From positions 37,823-101,822 of the forward strand of contig JALGUJ010000003.1 of assembly GCA_029820945.1 (NCBI GenBank): a stretch of DNA of 64,000 nt, given 5' to 3'. A program made the translations under genes and the position numbers. The notes beneath the pieces were generated by a model that searched no databases, was not told the DNA's origin, and saw only the letters and a program-made list of their open reading frames with translations. This stretch comes from Candidatus Zipacnadia bacterium. Its GTDB lineage: Bacteria; Armatimonadota; Zipacnadia; Zipacnadales; UBA5352. This document shows positions 40,943 to 49,955 of this stretch, one piece after another. Every line of letters begins with the position of its first letter. Within the stretch, counting starts at the first letter, position 1.

Positions 40943-43270
40943 TCACTGCAGCTCGGCGATCCACTCCGCCAGCCTCCGGCGGATCATGTCGTAGTCCCCG
41001 AAGCCCCACACGCCCGGCACCTTCAGGTGACCGGCGACGGCCTTCCCGCCCTCGTCGGTGACCTGCAGACCGCCAGTCCACTCGCCCTGGGTGGGCCAGC
41101 CCATCCACTGCGAGTAGTCGATCTCGGCGAGCTTGTCGGCCATCCACCGGCGCGAGGTGCGCGCAAGCTGCTTCTGGGCGTCCGTCCCATCCACGAGCGC
41201 CCGCTCGCACAGTCGGTCCCAGGTGTAGAGGTAGCGGTAGTCGTCGATGCCCTCGCGCAGGGCCTCGAAGCCGATCGACGGCCCACCGGTCTCGTCGCCT
41301 ATGGGCGGGAAGCGGTGCATGAAGACGAACTTGCGCTCCTCGTTCGGGGCGTAGGGATCCTCCACGTGCGATCGGTACGACCAGGTGTAGGCGCCCTTGG
41401 CGCCATTGAGCCAGAGGTGGAAGCCCTGCGAGAAGCGCGCGTTCTCGGGCCTGTGCGACGCGATCTCGACGTTGTAGAACCAGATGGTCTTGCCCAGCTC
41501 CTCCATCCGTGCGCGGAACTGCTCCCAGGCGTCCGCGTCGTAGACCCCGCGCTTGAGGAACGGGCCATCGTGGAAGTTGAGGTAGTCCATGAGCGGCAGC
41601 GCCTCTTCGAGGCCCTCCGGGTGCCCGTTCATGCCGTCCGCCTCGACCCGGACGCCGAGAGACTTGAGGATCGCCATCTCTGCCATCATGCGCTCGAACC
41701 GCGGGCGGTGCTCGAAGGCCTCGTCCACCGGCTGGAAGATGATCTCGGGCCAGCCCTCCTGCCGCGCCTTCTCCAGGATGCGCTCGATCACGCCCGCATA
41801 CGCGCGGCGGTACGCCTCCGAGCCTAGCTCTCCCTGCTGCCCTGCGAAGCGGGCGGTGTCGCCGCCCATGAGCCACTGGACCGGCTCGGTGAAGCCCGCC
41901 GCGACGTAGGCCGCCATGCCGCGTTCGAGGTCCGTCTCGCCCGTCCACTGCACCTCGACCTGTCCGTCCACCACGCTCATCTCCGCGCCATGGTTGCCGC
42001 ACAGCCCTACCGAGGTCATGCCGTGCTCGGCCTGATCGCGGAACTTCGCCTCCAGGGCGCCGGGGTCATCGGAGTAGGTGCGCACGCGGTCGTACATCCC
42101 CCACGCGATGCCCTCAGGGCGCATCAGCTCGATGGGGAGCACCTCAAGCTCTACCGGGATCTCCGCCTCGCCGCCATCAGACGAGACGATGACGGTGGCG
42201 CGGTAGAGCCCCGGCTGCGCATCGTCGGGCACGTGCACGGTGAACCAGAACCAGCGGGAGGTCCCGGCTGGCACGTCCACCGGGTGCATGTCCTCGATGA
42301 AGGCCGGCAGCTCGAGCATGTCGTCTGTGCGCGGGTGCATCCTGCGCCGCAGGTTCCGCACGACGCCCGCGTGCACGGCGTCCTCGGGCAGCGATGCGGC
42401 GTCGCCCGCGAAGGCGCTGATCCTGGCGCTCATGGCCTGCTGGTCGTCCAGGGCGCGGACGGCGAAGCTGATAGGCTCGCGCTCGCCGGGCGCCGCGAAG
42501 ATGCGCACCGTCGGACCGAGCTGCTCCACGGTGGGGACGGTCGCGGGCATGACCACGTCCAGGTAGTTCGCCGCAAAGGGCACGAACCCACGCCGCCGGT
42601 CCGAATCGGAGACGGTAGGCATTGGCGTCGGGTCGGTGTGCTTCAAGGGTGGCATCCCCTCCAGGTCGGTCGGGTCGATGCTGATGTCGTCGTACCATGC
42701 GGTGACGGGCCCCCTGCGGCGGAAGTTGGTCCACAGGCGGAGGCGGACATGATGGGTCTCCGGGGGCGGGCTGAACAGCGCCACGAACCTGCGCCACTCC
42801 GTGTCCTCGTCCACCACGATCGCGTCGTAGTCGGCTCCCAGCCACGTGTTGTCCTCGCTCTGGTAGACGACCGCCACGTGCGCCGCGCCTCCCTGCGCGT
42901 TGGCCACCCTGAGCCACGCCGCCAGGCGGAAGACAGCGACGCCCTCGGGCAGCACAATGCGCTCCTGGTTCCAGAGTCCGTCGTCCATGGGCCGCGCCAC
43001 GCCCGTGCGCACGCTGCGCGCGCCCTCGTGGACCACCTCGCTATCCCAGGCCCAGTCCGGCTCCCGGCGGTCCATGTCGTCGGTGTCGCCCTGCATGGTG
43101 TGCTCCCAGCCGAAGCTCCAGTGGTCGGGCATCCCATCGCCGTCGTCGTCGATCTCGAAGCCGGGGTTGGCGACGAGATTGGCCTGAGCGGCGAGGGGCG
43201 GTGCGCTGCAGATCAGCGCACTAAGTATGAGGATCGCGGGAGGCAGCATGTACGCTCGCACGCCGGTCAT
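40943..43270 (-). CDS. secreted GH123-like (DUF4091) protein
   Basis: ATG 43270 (GGGAG upstream) gives 775 residues with a signal peptide (AILILSALICSAPPLAAQ). Residues about 25-205 form a carbohydrate-binding-like domain (NPGFEIDDDGDGMPD, AWYDDISID). An N-terminal beta-sandwich is followed by a TIM barrel with the adjacent Asp-Glu pair (FQPVDEAFE) and the DUF4091-type C-terminal block (GFEALREGIDDYRYLYT). It is a paralogue of the lipoprotein at 13563-15833 but lacks a lipobox, so it should be released to the periplasm or outside. Predicted role: exo-acting hydrolase on N-acetylated amino sugars, by family analogy. Confidence 0.8.
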   Translation of the reverse strand: MTGVRAYMLPPAILILSALICSAPPLAAQANLVANPGFEIDDDGDGMPDHWSFGWEHTMQGDTDDMDRREPDWAWDSEVVHEGARSVRTGVARPMDDGLWNQERIVLPEGVAVFRLAAWLRVANAQGGAAHVAVVYQSEDNTWLGADYDAIVVDEDTEWRRFVALFSPPPETHHVRLRLWTNFRRRGPVTAWYDDISIDPTDLEGMPPLKHTDPTPMPTVSDSDRRRGFVPFAANYLDVVMPATVPTVEQLGPTVRIFAAPGEREPISFAVRALDDQQAMSARISAFAGDAASLPEDAVHAGVVRNLRRRMHPRTDDMLELPAFIEDMHPVDVPAGTSRWFWFTVHVPDDAQPGLYRATVIVSSDGGEAEIPVELEVLPIELMRPEGIAWGMYDRVRTYSDDPGALEAKFRDQAEHGMTSVGLCGNHGAEMSVVDGQVEVQWTGETDLERGMAAYVAAGFTEPVQWLMGGDTARFAGQQGELGSEAYRRAYAGVIERILEKARQEGWPEIIFQPVDEAFEHRPRFERMMAEMAILKSLGVRVEADGMNGHPEGLEEALPLMDYLNFHDGPFLKRGVYDADAWEQFRARMEELGKTIWFYNVEIASHRPENARFSQGFHLWLNGAKGAYTWSYRSHVEDPYAPNEERKFVFMHRFPPIGDETGGPSIGFEALREGIDDYRYLYTWDRLCERALVDGTDAQKQLARTSRRWMADKLAEIDYSQWMGWPTQGEWTGGLQVTDEGGKAVAGHLKVPGVWGFGDYDMIRRRLAEWIAELQ

Positions 43271-43318
43271 GACGACTTCTCCCTCGAACGGCAACATTGC
43301 CCTGACGGAGCGCCCGGC

Positions 43319-44611
43319 TCACTCATCGTCACTGTCGGGCCTGAAGGGAAGCTGCAGGACGAAGTGGGTACCCTCCTCGTCCGATCTGCAACTCAGGGAG
43401 CCGCCGAGGCGCGCCGCGAGCGTCGCGCAGAGAGGAAGGCCAAGGACGGGTGGCGCGAGGGGATACTGGATCCTGTCCGCCGGCAGCGGCTGCTGCGTGC
43501 GGGGCCGCAGTTCGTCGTCCGGGGCCGGCGGCCCCGAGTCGGTAACGATCATGGTCAGCATCTCATCGGCCTCGGCGGCCACATTCACCCGCTCTCCAGG
43601 CGTGCTGCGGTCGAGGCTGGAGAGAATGAGATGGTATAGGAGCTGCTTGAAGCCGCGCTCGTCGGCCTCGAGCTGCGGCAGGTCCGCCGGCACGTCCACC
43701 TCGAGCTTGATGTCGGCGCGCCGGGCCTGGCCCACGAGCAGCGTCTCGATGCGCCGCACCATCTCCCCCGGCTCAAACGGCGTCGGGGGCGAACTCATGT
43801 AGTAGCTGCGGCAGCGCCCCACGTCGAGGATATCGGTCACCAGCCGGAGGATCCGCTCCCCGCCTATGTGGCACTCCTCAGCCGCGTCTATCTGGCTCTC
43901 CGTCAGCTCGCCCAGGGTGCCGGTGGTCAGCAGCTCGGAGAAGCCCAGCACGACGTTGAGCGGCGTCCGCAGTTCGTGGCTGATGCTGGACATCAGCCGC
44001 TCCTGCACTCGTGCGAAGCCCGTGATCGCCTTATCGGCCTCGTTGCCCACGAACCCGATGACGACGACCTGGCGCGCGTCGGTGGCGTACCTGCTCGCGC
44101 GCACATGCACGACCCTCGCCTCGCCCGACCTCGTCCTGATGTTGCAGGCGTCGATCTGCGCCTCTCCCTCGTTCACGGCGGTGCTCAACACCCGATGCCA
44201 GTCAACGGCCGCACCGTCGGCGAGAAGCTCGGAGGGATCTGTGCCGGCCGTGACCTGCGCCGGACCGAACAGCTCGGTGGCCTCCTCGTTCGCGGCGACG
44301 ATCTGGCAATTCCGGGGGTCTACCGCGAGAGCAGGGCAGAAGCAGTGCCGCAGCCTCTGCTCGATCCTGGCCCGCAGGTCGGTCGCCACCTCCGGCCCCG
44401 CCACCACCAGGAGCACGAGAATCAGTGCGGTGGCGGCGAGTGTCATCAGCGGTAACGCAATGAGCGCGGCGGGCCTCAGATTCCGCATATACGCAGTGGC
44501 CGAAAATGCGAGCATGAGGAGCAATAGCACGCACGCCGCGTAAAGGAGCGGGCGTCTCGACTCCCTCCCCTCGTCGCGTCGCGACCGCGATTCACCATCC
44601 GGAGCAGCCAA
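43319..44611 (-). CDS. membrane PAS histidine kinase with degenerate catalytic domain
   Basis: TTG 44611 has GGAGG at 9 bases; an earlier TTG at 44662 lacks a site. The product, about 430 residues, has two membrane segments (LLYAACVLLLLMLAFSATAY and PAALIALPLMTLAATALILVLL), a PAS domain (NCQIVAANEEATELFG), and a HisKA domain with a good H-box SSISHELRTPLN near residue 212. The ATPase domain is odd: the N-box Asn is replaced (LILSSLDRST), G1 is DSGPP rather than DxGxG, and G2 is shortened (LGLPLC). No response regulator is adjacent. It may be a phosphatase, a partner in a heterodimer, or inactive. Confidence 0.8.
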   Translation of the reverse strand: MAAPDGESRSRRDEGRESRRPLLYAACVLLLLMLAFSATAYMRNLRPAALIALPLMTLAATALILVLLVVAGPEVATDLRARIEQRLRHCFCPALAVDPRNCQIVAANEEATELFGPAQVTAGTDPSELLADGAAVDWHRVLSTAVNEGEAQIDACNIRTRSGEARVVHVRASRYATDARQVVVIGFVGNEADKAITGFARVQERLMSSISHELRTPLNVVLGFSELLTTGTLGELTESQIDAAEECHIGGERILRLVTDILDVGRCRSYYMSSPPTPFEPGEMVRRIETLLVGQARRADIKLEVDVPADLPQLEADERGFKQLLYHLILSSLDRSTPGERVNVAAEADEMLTMIVTDSGPPAPDDELRPRTQQPLPADRIQYPLAPPVLGLPLCATLAARLGGSLSCRSDEEGTHFVLQLPFRPDSDDE

Positions 44612-44790
44612 CCAGAACCACCTCCGCGCATCATCGCTGCTATCTCCTGCCGTCACGAGCAAGCAGTCCGCTGCTTCGCACGCCCGGCCGGCGGGGATGC
44701 GGTCATTCCCCTATTCCGCGGCGACGCGCCTGCCTCCTTCCGCCTGGCGCCGGGATGTCCGCGCCGCCCGCGGCCGGTCGCGCGCCGCGC

Positions 44791-45684
44791 TCAGCTTCCG
44801 CCGGGGTCCCTCGCCAGCCATGAGTGCAGGTCGTGGCCGACTAGCCGCAGCCGATGTGCGACGGCGAGCAGGCACAGAGCGCCCCGATACTGCCACCATG
44901 GCAGCCGGTCGCGGTAGTGCTTCCGGTAGAACCGCGCGAAGCTGCGGTGCGACTCCGTGAGCATGCGGCGGCGCACCTGCGACGTCGATGCGCCGCCCAC
45001 GTGGTCCATGGCCGCGTCCGGCACGAACCAGATCTCCCACCCCGCCTCCCACAGGCGCAGACACAGGTCCACATCATTGAAGAAGATTGGGAAGCTCTCG
45101 TCCAGCCCGCCGACCTCCGCCAGCGCCTCCGCTCTCACCATCAGCGCCGACGCCATCGGCTGATCGACGCGCCGCTCCTCGTCGTAGTCCCACCAGGTCA
45201 TGCGGTACCTGCCGAACACGCGGCTGCGCGGGAACAGCCGGCTGAGCCCCAGCGCCTCGTAGAGCACCACGTCGGGCGTGGGGAAGCTCCGGCAGCTCGC
45301 CTGTACCGAGCCGTCGGGCAGGATCAGCTTCGGCGCCACCGCGCCCGCCTGATGGCGCCGCCTGAGCGCGTCGGCCAGCGCGTCCAGGGCGCCCTCATGC
45401 ACCACGATGTCGGGGTTGAGCAGCAGGATGAGATCGCCGCGCGCCCGCTCGATGGCCTGGTTGTTCGCGCCCGCATAGCCCAGGTTCTCGTCGTTGGCGA
45501 TCAGCGCGACCTGAGGATGGCGCTCGCGCACCATGTCGGCGCTGCCGTCGTCCGAGGCGTTATCCACCACGATGACCTCGCGCGAGATGGCGTCGGGCGC
45601 GTCGCGAATGCTGCGCAGGCAGCCGTCCAGGTAGTGGCGCGTGTTCCACGACACGATGGCGATGGAGAGATCAGGCCTCGTCAT
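44791..45684 (-). CDS. family 2 glycosyltransferase (rhamnosyltransferase-like)
   Basis: ATG 45684 overlaps the upstream stop (ATGA), showing coupling. The 297-residue cytoplasmic GT2 protein has the usual order: SIAIVSWNTRHYLDGCL, VVDNASDDGS, ENLGYAGANNQAI, LLLNPDI, and FNDVDLCLRLWEAGW near the acceptor site. It uses an NDP-sugar to extend a surface glycan. It is closely similar to the GT2 gene at 46830-47789 (both share an F-G-x-Y-x-M-T-W-W-D block), which suggests duplication. It is the last gene of the glycan operon. Sugar specificity cannot be called. Confidence 0.88.
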   Translation of the reverse strand: MTRPDLSIAIVSWNTRHYLDGCLRSIRDAPDAISREVIVVDNASDDGSADMVRERHPQVALIANDENLGYAGANNQAIERARGDLILLLNPDIVVHEGALDALADALRRRHQAGAVAPKLILPDGSVQASCRSFPTPDVVLYEALGLSRLFPRSRVFGRYRMTWWDYDEERRVDQPMASALMVRAEALAEVGGLDESFPIFFNDVDLCLRLWEAGWEIWFVPDAAMDHVGGASTSQVRRRMLTESHRSFARFYRKHYRDRLPWWQYRGALCLLAVAHRLRLVGHDLHSWLARDPGGS

Positions 45685-46826
45685 GCGCGCTCCACCGCCC
45701 TCGCGTACCCCGCCACCGTCCGGCGCGCGGTCTCCAGCCAATCAAACTGCCCCAGGCGCGCTCTGCCGCGCGCGGCCAGCTCCTCGCAAAGCTCCTGATC
45801 ACTGAGCACGCGCACCAGCGCTTCGGTGATCGCCGCCTCGTCGCGGGGGTCAACCAGCAGGGCGGCATCACCGGCGACCTCGGGAATGGCCGAGACGTCC
45901 GAGCTGATGACCGGAGTTCCGCAGGCGAACGCCTCCAGCAGAGGGATTCCGAAGCCCTCATACAGCGACGGGAAGAGGAGCGCCTGCGCGGCGGCATACA
46001 GGCCCGGCAGGTCCGGGTCCGGCACGTAGCCCAGCGGCTGCACGTCCTCACCGGCGGCCTTGATGGCGCGCTCGGTCGGCCCACGGCGCCAGCCGCGCTT
46101 GCCCACGATCACCAGCCGGTGAGGGAGGTTCTCTGCCTTCCTTACGGCGGAGAAGGCCCTGATCGCCCGCGGGAGGTTCTTGCGCGGCTGTAGCACGCCC
46201 ACGAACAACACGTAGGGTTGCTCAACACCGTGGCCTGCCAGCGTCTGCTCGGTCCGATGCGGGGACGGTGGAGCGAACCCGGGTGGAAGGGCGTTGGGCG
46301 TGACCGTGATGTCCGTAGGCGCGACGCCGTAGGTCTCGGCCATGTCGCGCCGCGTGCACTCTGACACGGCGAACACGTGCCGCGCCACCTTCAGCGTCGA
46401 TCGCAGACCCAGGTCGAGCACGAGGCGGTCCTTGAGCGAGAACCACTCCGGGAAGAGCCGGAAGCTGACGTCGTGCACGGTGGTCACGAGCGCCGGGCGG
46501 CTGATTCTGGGGCCATTGTACTGGACGTGCAGGACGTCGAGCCCGTCGTCCCGCGCCGCGCGCGGCAGCGACACCAGCGTCCACAGCCTGGGATGCGGGG
46601 CGCCGAGCACGCGCAGCCGCCAGCCGTCGGGCGGCTGGCCGGCGCTCAGACAGGGCAGCTCCGCGGGCGGCTCACGATCGAAGTACAGAACGAACTCGTG
46701 CTGGGCGCCCTCTCGTTCCTGCAGCCTGCGCAGGCCGTCGATGAGCCCAAGCGTGTAGCTGCGATCGCCGGTCTTGGGGTAGGAGACCGCGCGCGCGTCG
46801 ATGCCGATGCGCAGGCCTCCGCCCAT
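45681..46826 (-). CDS. family 4 glycosyltransferase
   Basis: The 381-residue GT-B protein opens GLRIGIDARAVSY, has the linker-region motif VLFVGVLQPRKNLPRAI near 210, and the GT4 donor-site E-x7-E pattern in YEGFGIPLLEAFACGTPVI near 285. It is a retaining transferase, like WbaZ/WfgS-type enzymes in O-antigen clusters. It sits between two GT2 paralogues with 3-base and overlapping junctions, so all three are probably made in fixed ratio and build successive sugars on one lipid-linked glycan. Donor is unknown; mannose is common in this group. Confidence 0.9.
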   Translation of the reverse strand: MGGGLRIGIDARAVSYPKTGDRSYTLGLIDGLRRLQEREGAQHEFVLYFDREPPAELPCLSAGQPPDGWRLRVLGAPHPRLWTLVSLPRAARDDGLDVLHVQYNGPRISRPALVTTVHDVSFRLFPEWFSLKDRLVLDLGLRSTLKVARHVFAVSECTRRDMAETYGVAPTDITVTPNALPPGFAPPSPHRTEQTLAGHGVEQPYVLFVGVLQPRKNLPRAIRAFSAVRKAENLPHRLVIVGKRGWRRGPTERAIKAAGEDVQPLGYVPDPDLPGLYAAAQALLFPSLYEGFGIPLLEAFACGTPVISSDVSAIPEVAGDAALLVDPRDEAAITEALVRVLSDQELCEELAARGRARLGQFDWLETARRTVAGYARAVERA

Positions 46827-46829
46827 GGC

Positions 46830-47789
46830 TCACATCAGCCGGCCTTCCATGTTGCGGTACACCTCGTCCATGTCCACGGCCAGCTCGACGACGCGGAAGT
46901 GGGTCTGCGCGTCGGAGACGACATCGTCGCGGTCGCCCAGCACGGGGCCCATGATGGTCCAGAAGCTCCCCCTCGCCAGCGCGCCACACGCGACCAGCAG
47001 GCGTGCCACGGTTTCGTACAGACTCCCGTGGTGTTTGCCGAAGTAGCGAAACGTGGCTCGATGCGCGGCCTTCGCCCGCTCCAGCGACGCGCCGCCCCAG
47101 CTCCCTGCCTCGTGGTGATAGATGCGCGCGCCCGGCAGGTACCACCGCTCATAGCCAACCTGCGAGAGCCGGTAGCACCAGTCCACGTCCTCGCAGTACA
47201 TGAAGTAGCGCTCGTCCAGGCGGCCAACCTGCTCCCAGACGCTGCGCCTGACCGCGATGCAGACGCCCGACAGCCACTCGACGCGCCTGGGCCGGCCGTG
47301 GTCCCACCAGGTCATGTCGTAGGCGCCGAAGGTCCTGCTGCCCGGCATCAGGCGGTGCAGGCCCAGTTGGGCCACCAGCGTCAGCCACAGCGTCGGGAAT
47401 GCGTGGCAGGTGTGCTGCAGTCGGCCATCAGGCCCGTACACCGCGGGGCCTGCGGCGCCCGCCTCGGGCCGCTCGTCGAGGAACGCGACCAGGTGCCCCA
47501 GCGCGCCCTCGCACACCCGCGTGTCGGGGTTGAGCATCAGCAGCACCTCCCCCGACGCGGCCGCCATGGCCTGGTTGGTGCCGCCGGCGAAGCCGAGGTT
47601 CTCCTCGTTCGCCATCAGGCGCACCTCGGGGAACCGCTCCCGGACCATCTCGACCGTTCCGTCGCCCGAGGCGTTGTCGACAACGATGACCTCCAGCGAC
47701 AGCCCGTCGGAGTGCTGCTCTATGCTTTGGAGGCACTCGGCGAGCAGGTCGCGGCATTCGTGGGAGACGATGCAGATCGAGAGGTCCAT
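46830..47789 (-). CDS. family 2 glycosyltransferase (rhamnosyltransferase-like), paralogue
   Basis: ATG 47789 overlaps the kdsC stop region by spacing of one base. The 319-residue GT2 protein shows LSICIVSHECRDLLAECL, VVDNASGDGT, ENLGFAGGTNQAM, LMLNPDT and YCEDVDWCYRL, all in the usual GT2 places. The C-terminus carries a hydrophobic stretch (YETVARLLVACGALARG) that may touch the membrane. It is a paralogue of the GT2 gene at 44791. Predicted action: addition of a sugar to a cytoplasmic-face lipid-linked glycan. The frame extends upstream without homology, so the later ATG was chosen. Confidence 0.88.
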   Translation of the reverse strand: MDLSICIVSHECRDLLAECLQSIEQHSDGLSLEVIVVDNASGDGTVEMVRERFPEVRLMANEENLGFAGGTNQAMAAASGEVLLMLNPDTRVCEGALGHLVAFLDERPEAGAAGPAVYGPDGRLQHTCHAFPTLWLTLVAQLGLHRLMPGSRTFGAYDMTWWDHGRPRRVEWLSGVCIAVRRSVWEQVGRLDERYFMYCEDVDWCYRLSQVGYERWYLPGARIYHHEAGSWGGASLERAKAAHRATFRYFGKHHGSLYETVARLLVACGALARGSFWTIMGPVLGDRDDVVSDAQTHFRVVELAVDMDEVYRNMEGRLM

Positions 47790-47790
47790 G

Positions 47791-48318
47791 TCAGCCCTGC
47801 GGGGCCTCGCCCGCGGCCTCGTCCCTCCTCGCGAGCTGCTCGATGATCGCGTCGCACACCTCGCGCACCGCACCTTGCCCGCCACCACGCTCCGTGACCC
47901 AATCGGCCTGCGCCTTCACGGCATCCGTCGCGTCCGCGACGGCCACTCCCAGTCCCACCACGTGCATTGCCGGCAGGTCGCTGAGGTCATCGCCGATGTA
48001 GACCGCGCTCTCGGCTGCGATCCCGGTGCTCTCCAACAGCTCTGTAACGGCCTGCTCCTTGTCCATGCGGCCCAGCACCACGTGGGCGATGCGCAGGATC
48101 CGGCAGCGCGCCGCGCTGATCGGCGAATCGTCGCCGCTGACCACTGCGGTGGGAAAACCCATCGCCGCCAGCCGCACCAGCCCGAAGCCGTCCTTGACGT
48201 CGAACCGCTTCATCGCCTGGCCGCCGGCGTCGAAGTACATCCCGCCATCGGTCAGCACACCGTCGCAGTCGAGGATGAGTATCCCAACAGGGTCAGGCAG
48301 CACCGTCTCGATGCTCAC
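47791..48318 (-). CDS. kdsC: 3-deoxy-D-manno-octulosonate 8-phosphate phosphatase, KdsC type
   Basis: The 175-residue HAD phosphatase has DCDGVLTDG (nucleophile Asp17, Asp19), VVSGDDSP in motif II and YIGDDLSDLPAM in motif IV, and the typical cap-less length of KdsC (about 170-190). It removes phosphate from KDO 8-phosphate to give KDO for LPS core; related proteins act on other nonulosonic acid phosphates. GTG 48318 overlaps the upstream stop (GTGA). No kdsA, kdsB or kdsD is in the window. Its place inside the glycan operon supports a diderm with KDO or a related acid in the glycan. Confidence 0.88.
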   Translation of the reverse strand: MSIETVLPDPVGILILDCDGVLTDGGMYFDAGGQAMKRFDVKDGFGLVRLAAMGFPTAVVSGDDSPISAARCRILRIAHVVLGRMDKEQAVTELLESTGIAAESAVYIGDDLSDLPAMHVVGLGVAVADATDAVKAQADWVTERGGGQGAVREVCDAIIEQLARRDEAAGEAPQG

Positions 48319-49955
48319 GTCGGATTCCCCTCGTTGGACAGGTCGAAGATAAAGAGGAGCGGCACGCCGTGCAGCTCGATGGTCGCGCGCGGACGACGCG
48401 TGGCCAGCAGCCCGCGCGACAGCTCGGTGAACTCCGTGCTCTTGTTCTGGAAGATGGCGAAGTCCGCCTCCTCGATGGTCTCCGGGCCGGCCGTGGTCCG
48501 GATGTCATTGCGCAGGACGCCCAGCGACCGGTAGACGCCCATCGTCGCCTCGACGCCGGGCGGTTCGATCCACGCCAACGCGCCGGGGGGCGCATGCTGG
48601 TTCAGCCAAAGCGCGCCACTCAGGTAGGTCTCGCCCCAGTAGGTCGGCTCCATCCCGGCTCTCGCGGCGCCGGGCAGGCCGCCGATCAGCGCGTTGTAGT
48701 AGCTCATCTGATAGGGGTGGTAGTCCACCACTGCGCGCAGAGGGAGGGCCAGCGCGATCAGAACGACCAGCACCGCGGCGATCTGCGGCATGCTCTCGCC
48801 CGCTCCGCGCCCCCTGCTGGCGACCCAGCGCCTCGCCGCGCCCGCGGCCCAGCCGATGCCCACGCCCGCCGCCACGGCCAGCAGCGGGAAGATCGGCTGG
48901 AAGAGCCGCACGCCGTTGTACTTGGGCGTTCCCGGCAGCGAGTTCATCAGCACATGCACCAGCAGCGCCCAGCCGATCAGCGCCCCCGCGGCCCGCCGCC
49001 GCCACGACGTGTCCGCCCATCGCTCGCGCCAGTCGGCATCCGGCACAGTACGTGGTTCCCGCACCATGCACGCCGCACCTGCCGCCGCGGCCAGAAGCGT
49101 CGTCACCGGCGTGGTGATCAGCGTCATCACCAGCGGGTAGTGCCACGGCGCAGGAGCCCAGCGGCGACCGAAGTAGGTCACGTGGATCTGCCAGTGGCGC
49201 ATGTGGAAGGCCATGTACGAGCCCAACCGGGCGAGCGTATCGTGCCAGAGCCACGGCCAGGTCAGCAGGAAGCTCAGCGGCCCGACGGTTGCGCCACACA
49301 CGAGCGCGGGCAGTAGTGCATCCCGCGCGTAGAGCGCGAGCCACGGGACGACGATGATCGGGACGAAGAAGGCGTTGACCTTGGTGCTCAGCGCGATCCC
49401 CCACGCCGCCGAGCCGGCCGCCGCCCACCACCAGCTCCGCTCACGCGCCGCCAGGTAGAACAGGTGCAGCGAGACGAAGATGGCCGCCATCACGGGGGCG
49501 TCGAGGGCAAGCAGGTGGCTGTGGGCGAAGGTGCGCGGCAACGTGAGCAGCGCTCCCACCGCGGCGAGCGCCTCGATCCGCCCCCACAGCGAGGCCACGA
49601 ACAGGTAGAGGCCCGCGCACGCCGCGCCGACCAGCAGATGGGTCCCGAAGCGCAGGGCCGCGAGCGCCGGCAGCAAGCCGGCGACGACCGGCGTGGTCAG
49701 CGCGGCCCAGAGCTTCAGGAAACCCGGCTGCTGCTCGTTGCGCGCATCCCAGAACGGCCTGATGCCACTGTCGCTGAGCGCATCACCGGGGTCGATGCGC
49801 AGGAGCCGCAGCCACGCGCCGGCCTCCTGCGCGCGCGACATGTACACCGGCTCGTCGTAGCCCAGACCGTAGCTATGGGCGGTCATCGCCAGCACGAAGA
49901 CCGTGAGCGCGAAGACCGCGACCGCCTCGGGCGCCCGCGCCGGCCGGGGGCTCAT
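48315..49955 (-). CDS. GT39-type membrane glycosyltransferase (ArnT/PMT superfamily)
   Basis: ATG 49955 overlaps the upstream stop (ATGA). The 546-residue polytopic protein starts with a TM (VAVFALTVFVLAMTAHSYGL) followed by the GT-C acidic motif GLGYDEPVYM in the first outer loop, then about nine further hydrophobic segments and a C-terminal periplasmic domain. GT39/GT83 enzymes transfer sugars from polyprenyl phosphate donors on the outer face of the inner membrane. The open frame extends another 150 bases upstream over the YfhO-type gene without homology. Acceptor may be the operon's glycan or a protein. Confidence 0.8.
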   Translation of the reverse strand: MSPRPARAPEAVAVFALTVFVLAMTAHSYGLGYDEPVYMSRAQEAGAWLRLLRIDPGDALSDSGIRPFWDARNEQQPGFLKLWAALTTPVVAGLLPALAALRFGTHLLVGAACAGLYLFVASLWGRIEALAAVGALLTLPRTFAHSHLLALDAPVMAAIFVSLHLFYLAARERSWWWAAAGSAAWGIALSTKVNAFFVPIIVVPWLALYARDALLPALVCGATVGPLSFLLTWPWLWHDTLARLGSYMAFHMRHWQIHVTYFGRRWAPAPWHYPLVMTLITTPVTTLLAAAAGAACMVREPRTVPDADWRERWADTSWRRRAAGALIGWALLVHVLMNSLPGTPKYNGVRLFQPIFPLLAVAAGVGIGWAAGAARRWVASRGRGAGESMPQIAAVLVVLIALALPLRAVVDYHPYQMSYYNALIGGLPGAARAGMEPTYWGETYLSGALWLNQHAPPGALAWIEPPGVEATMGVYRSLGVLRNDIRTTAGPETIEEADFAIFQNKSTEFTELSRGLLATRRPRATIELHGVPLLFIFDLSNEGNPT

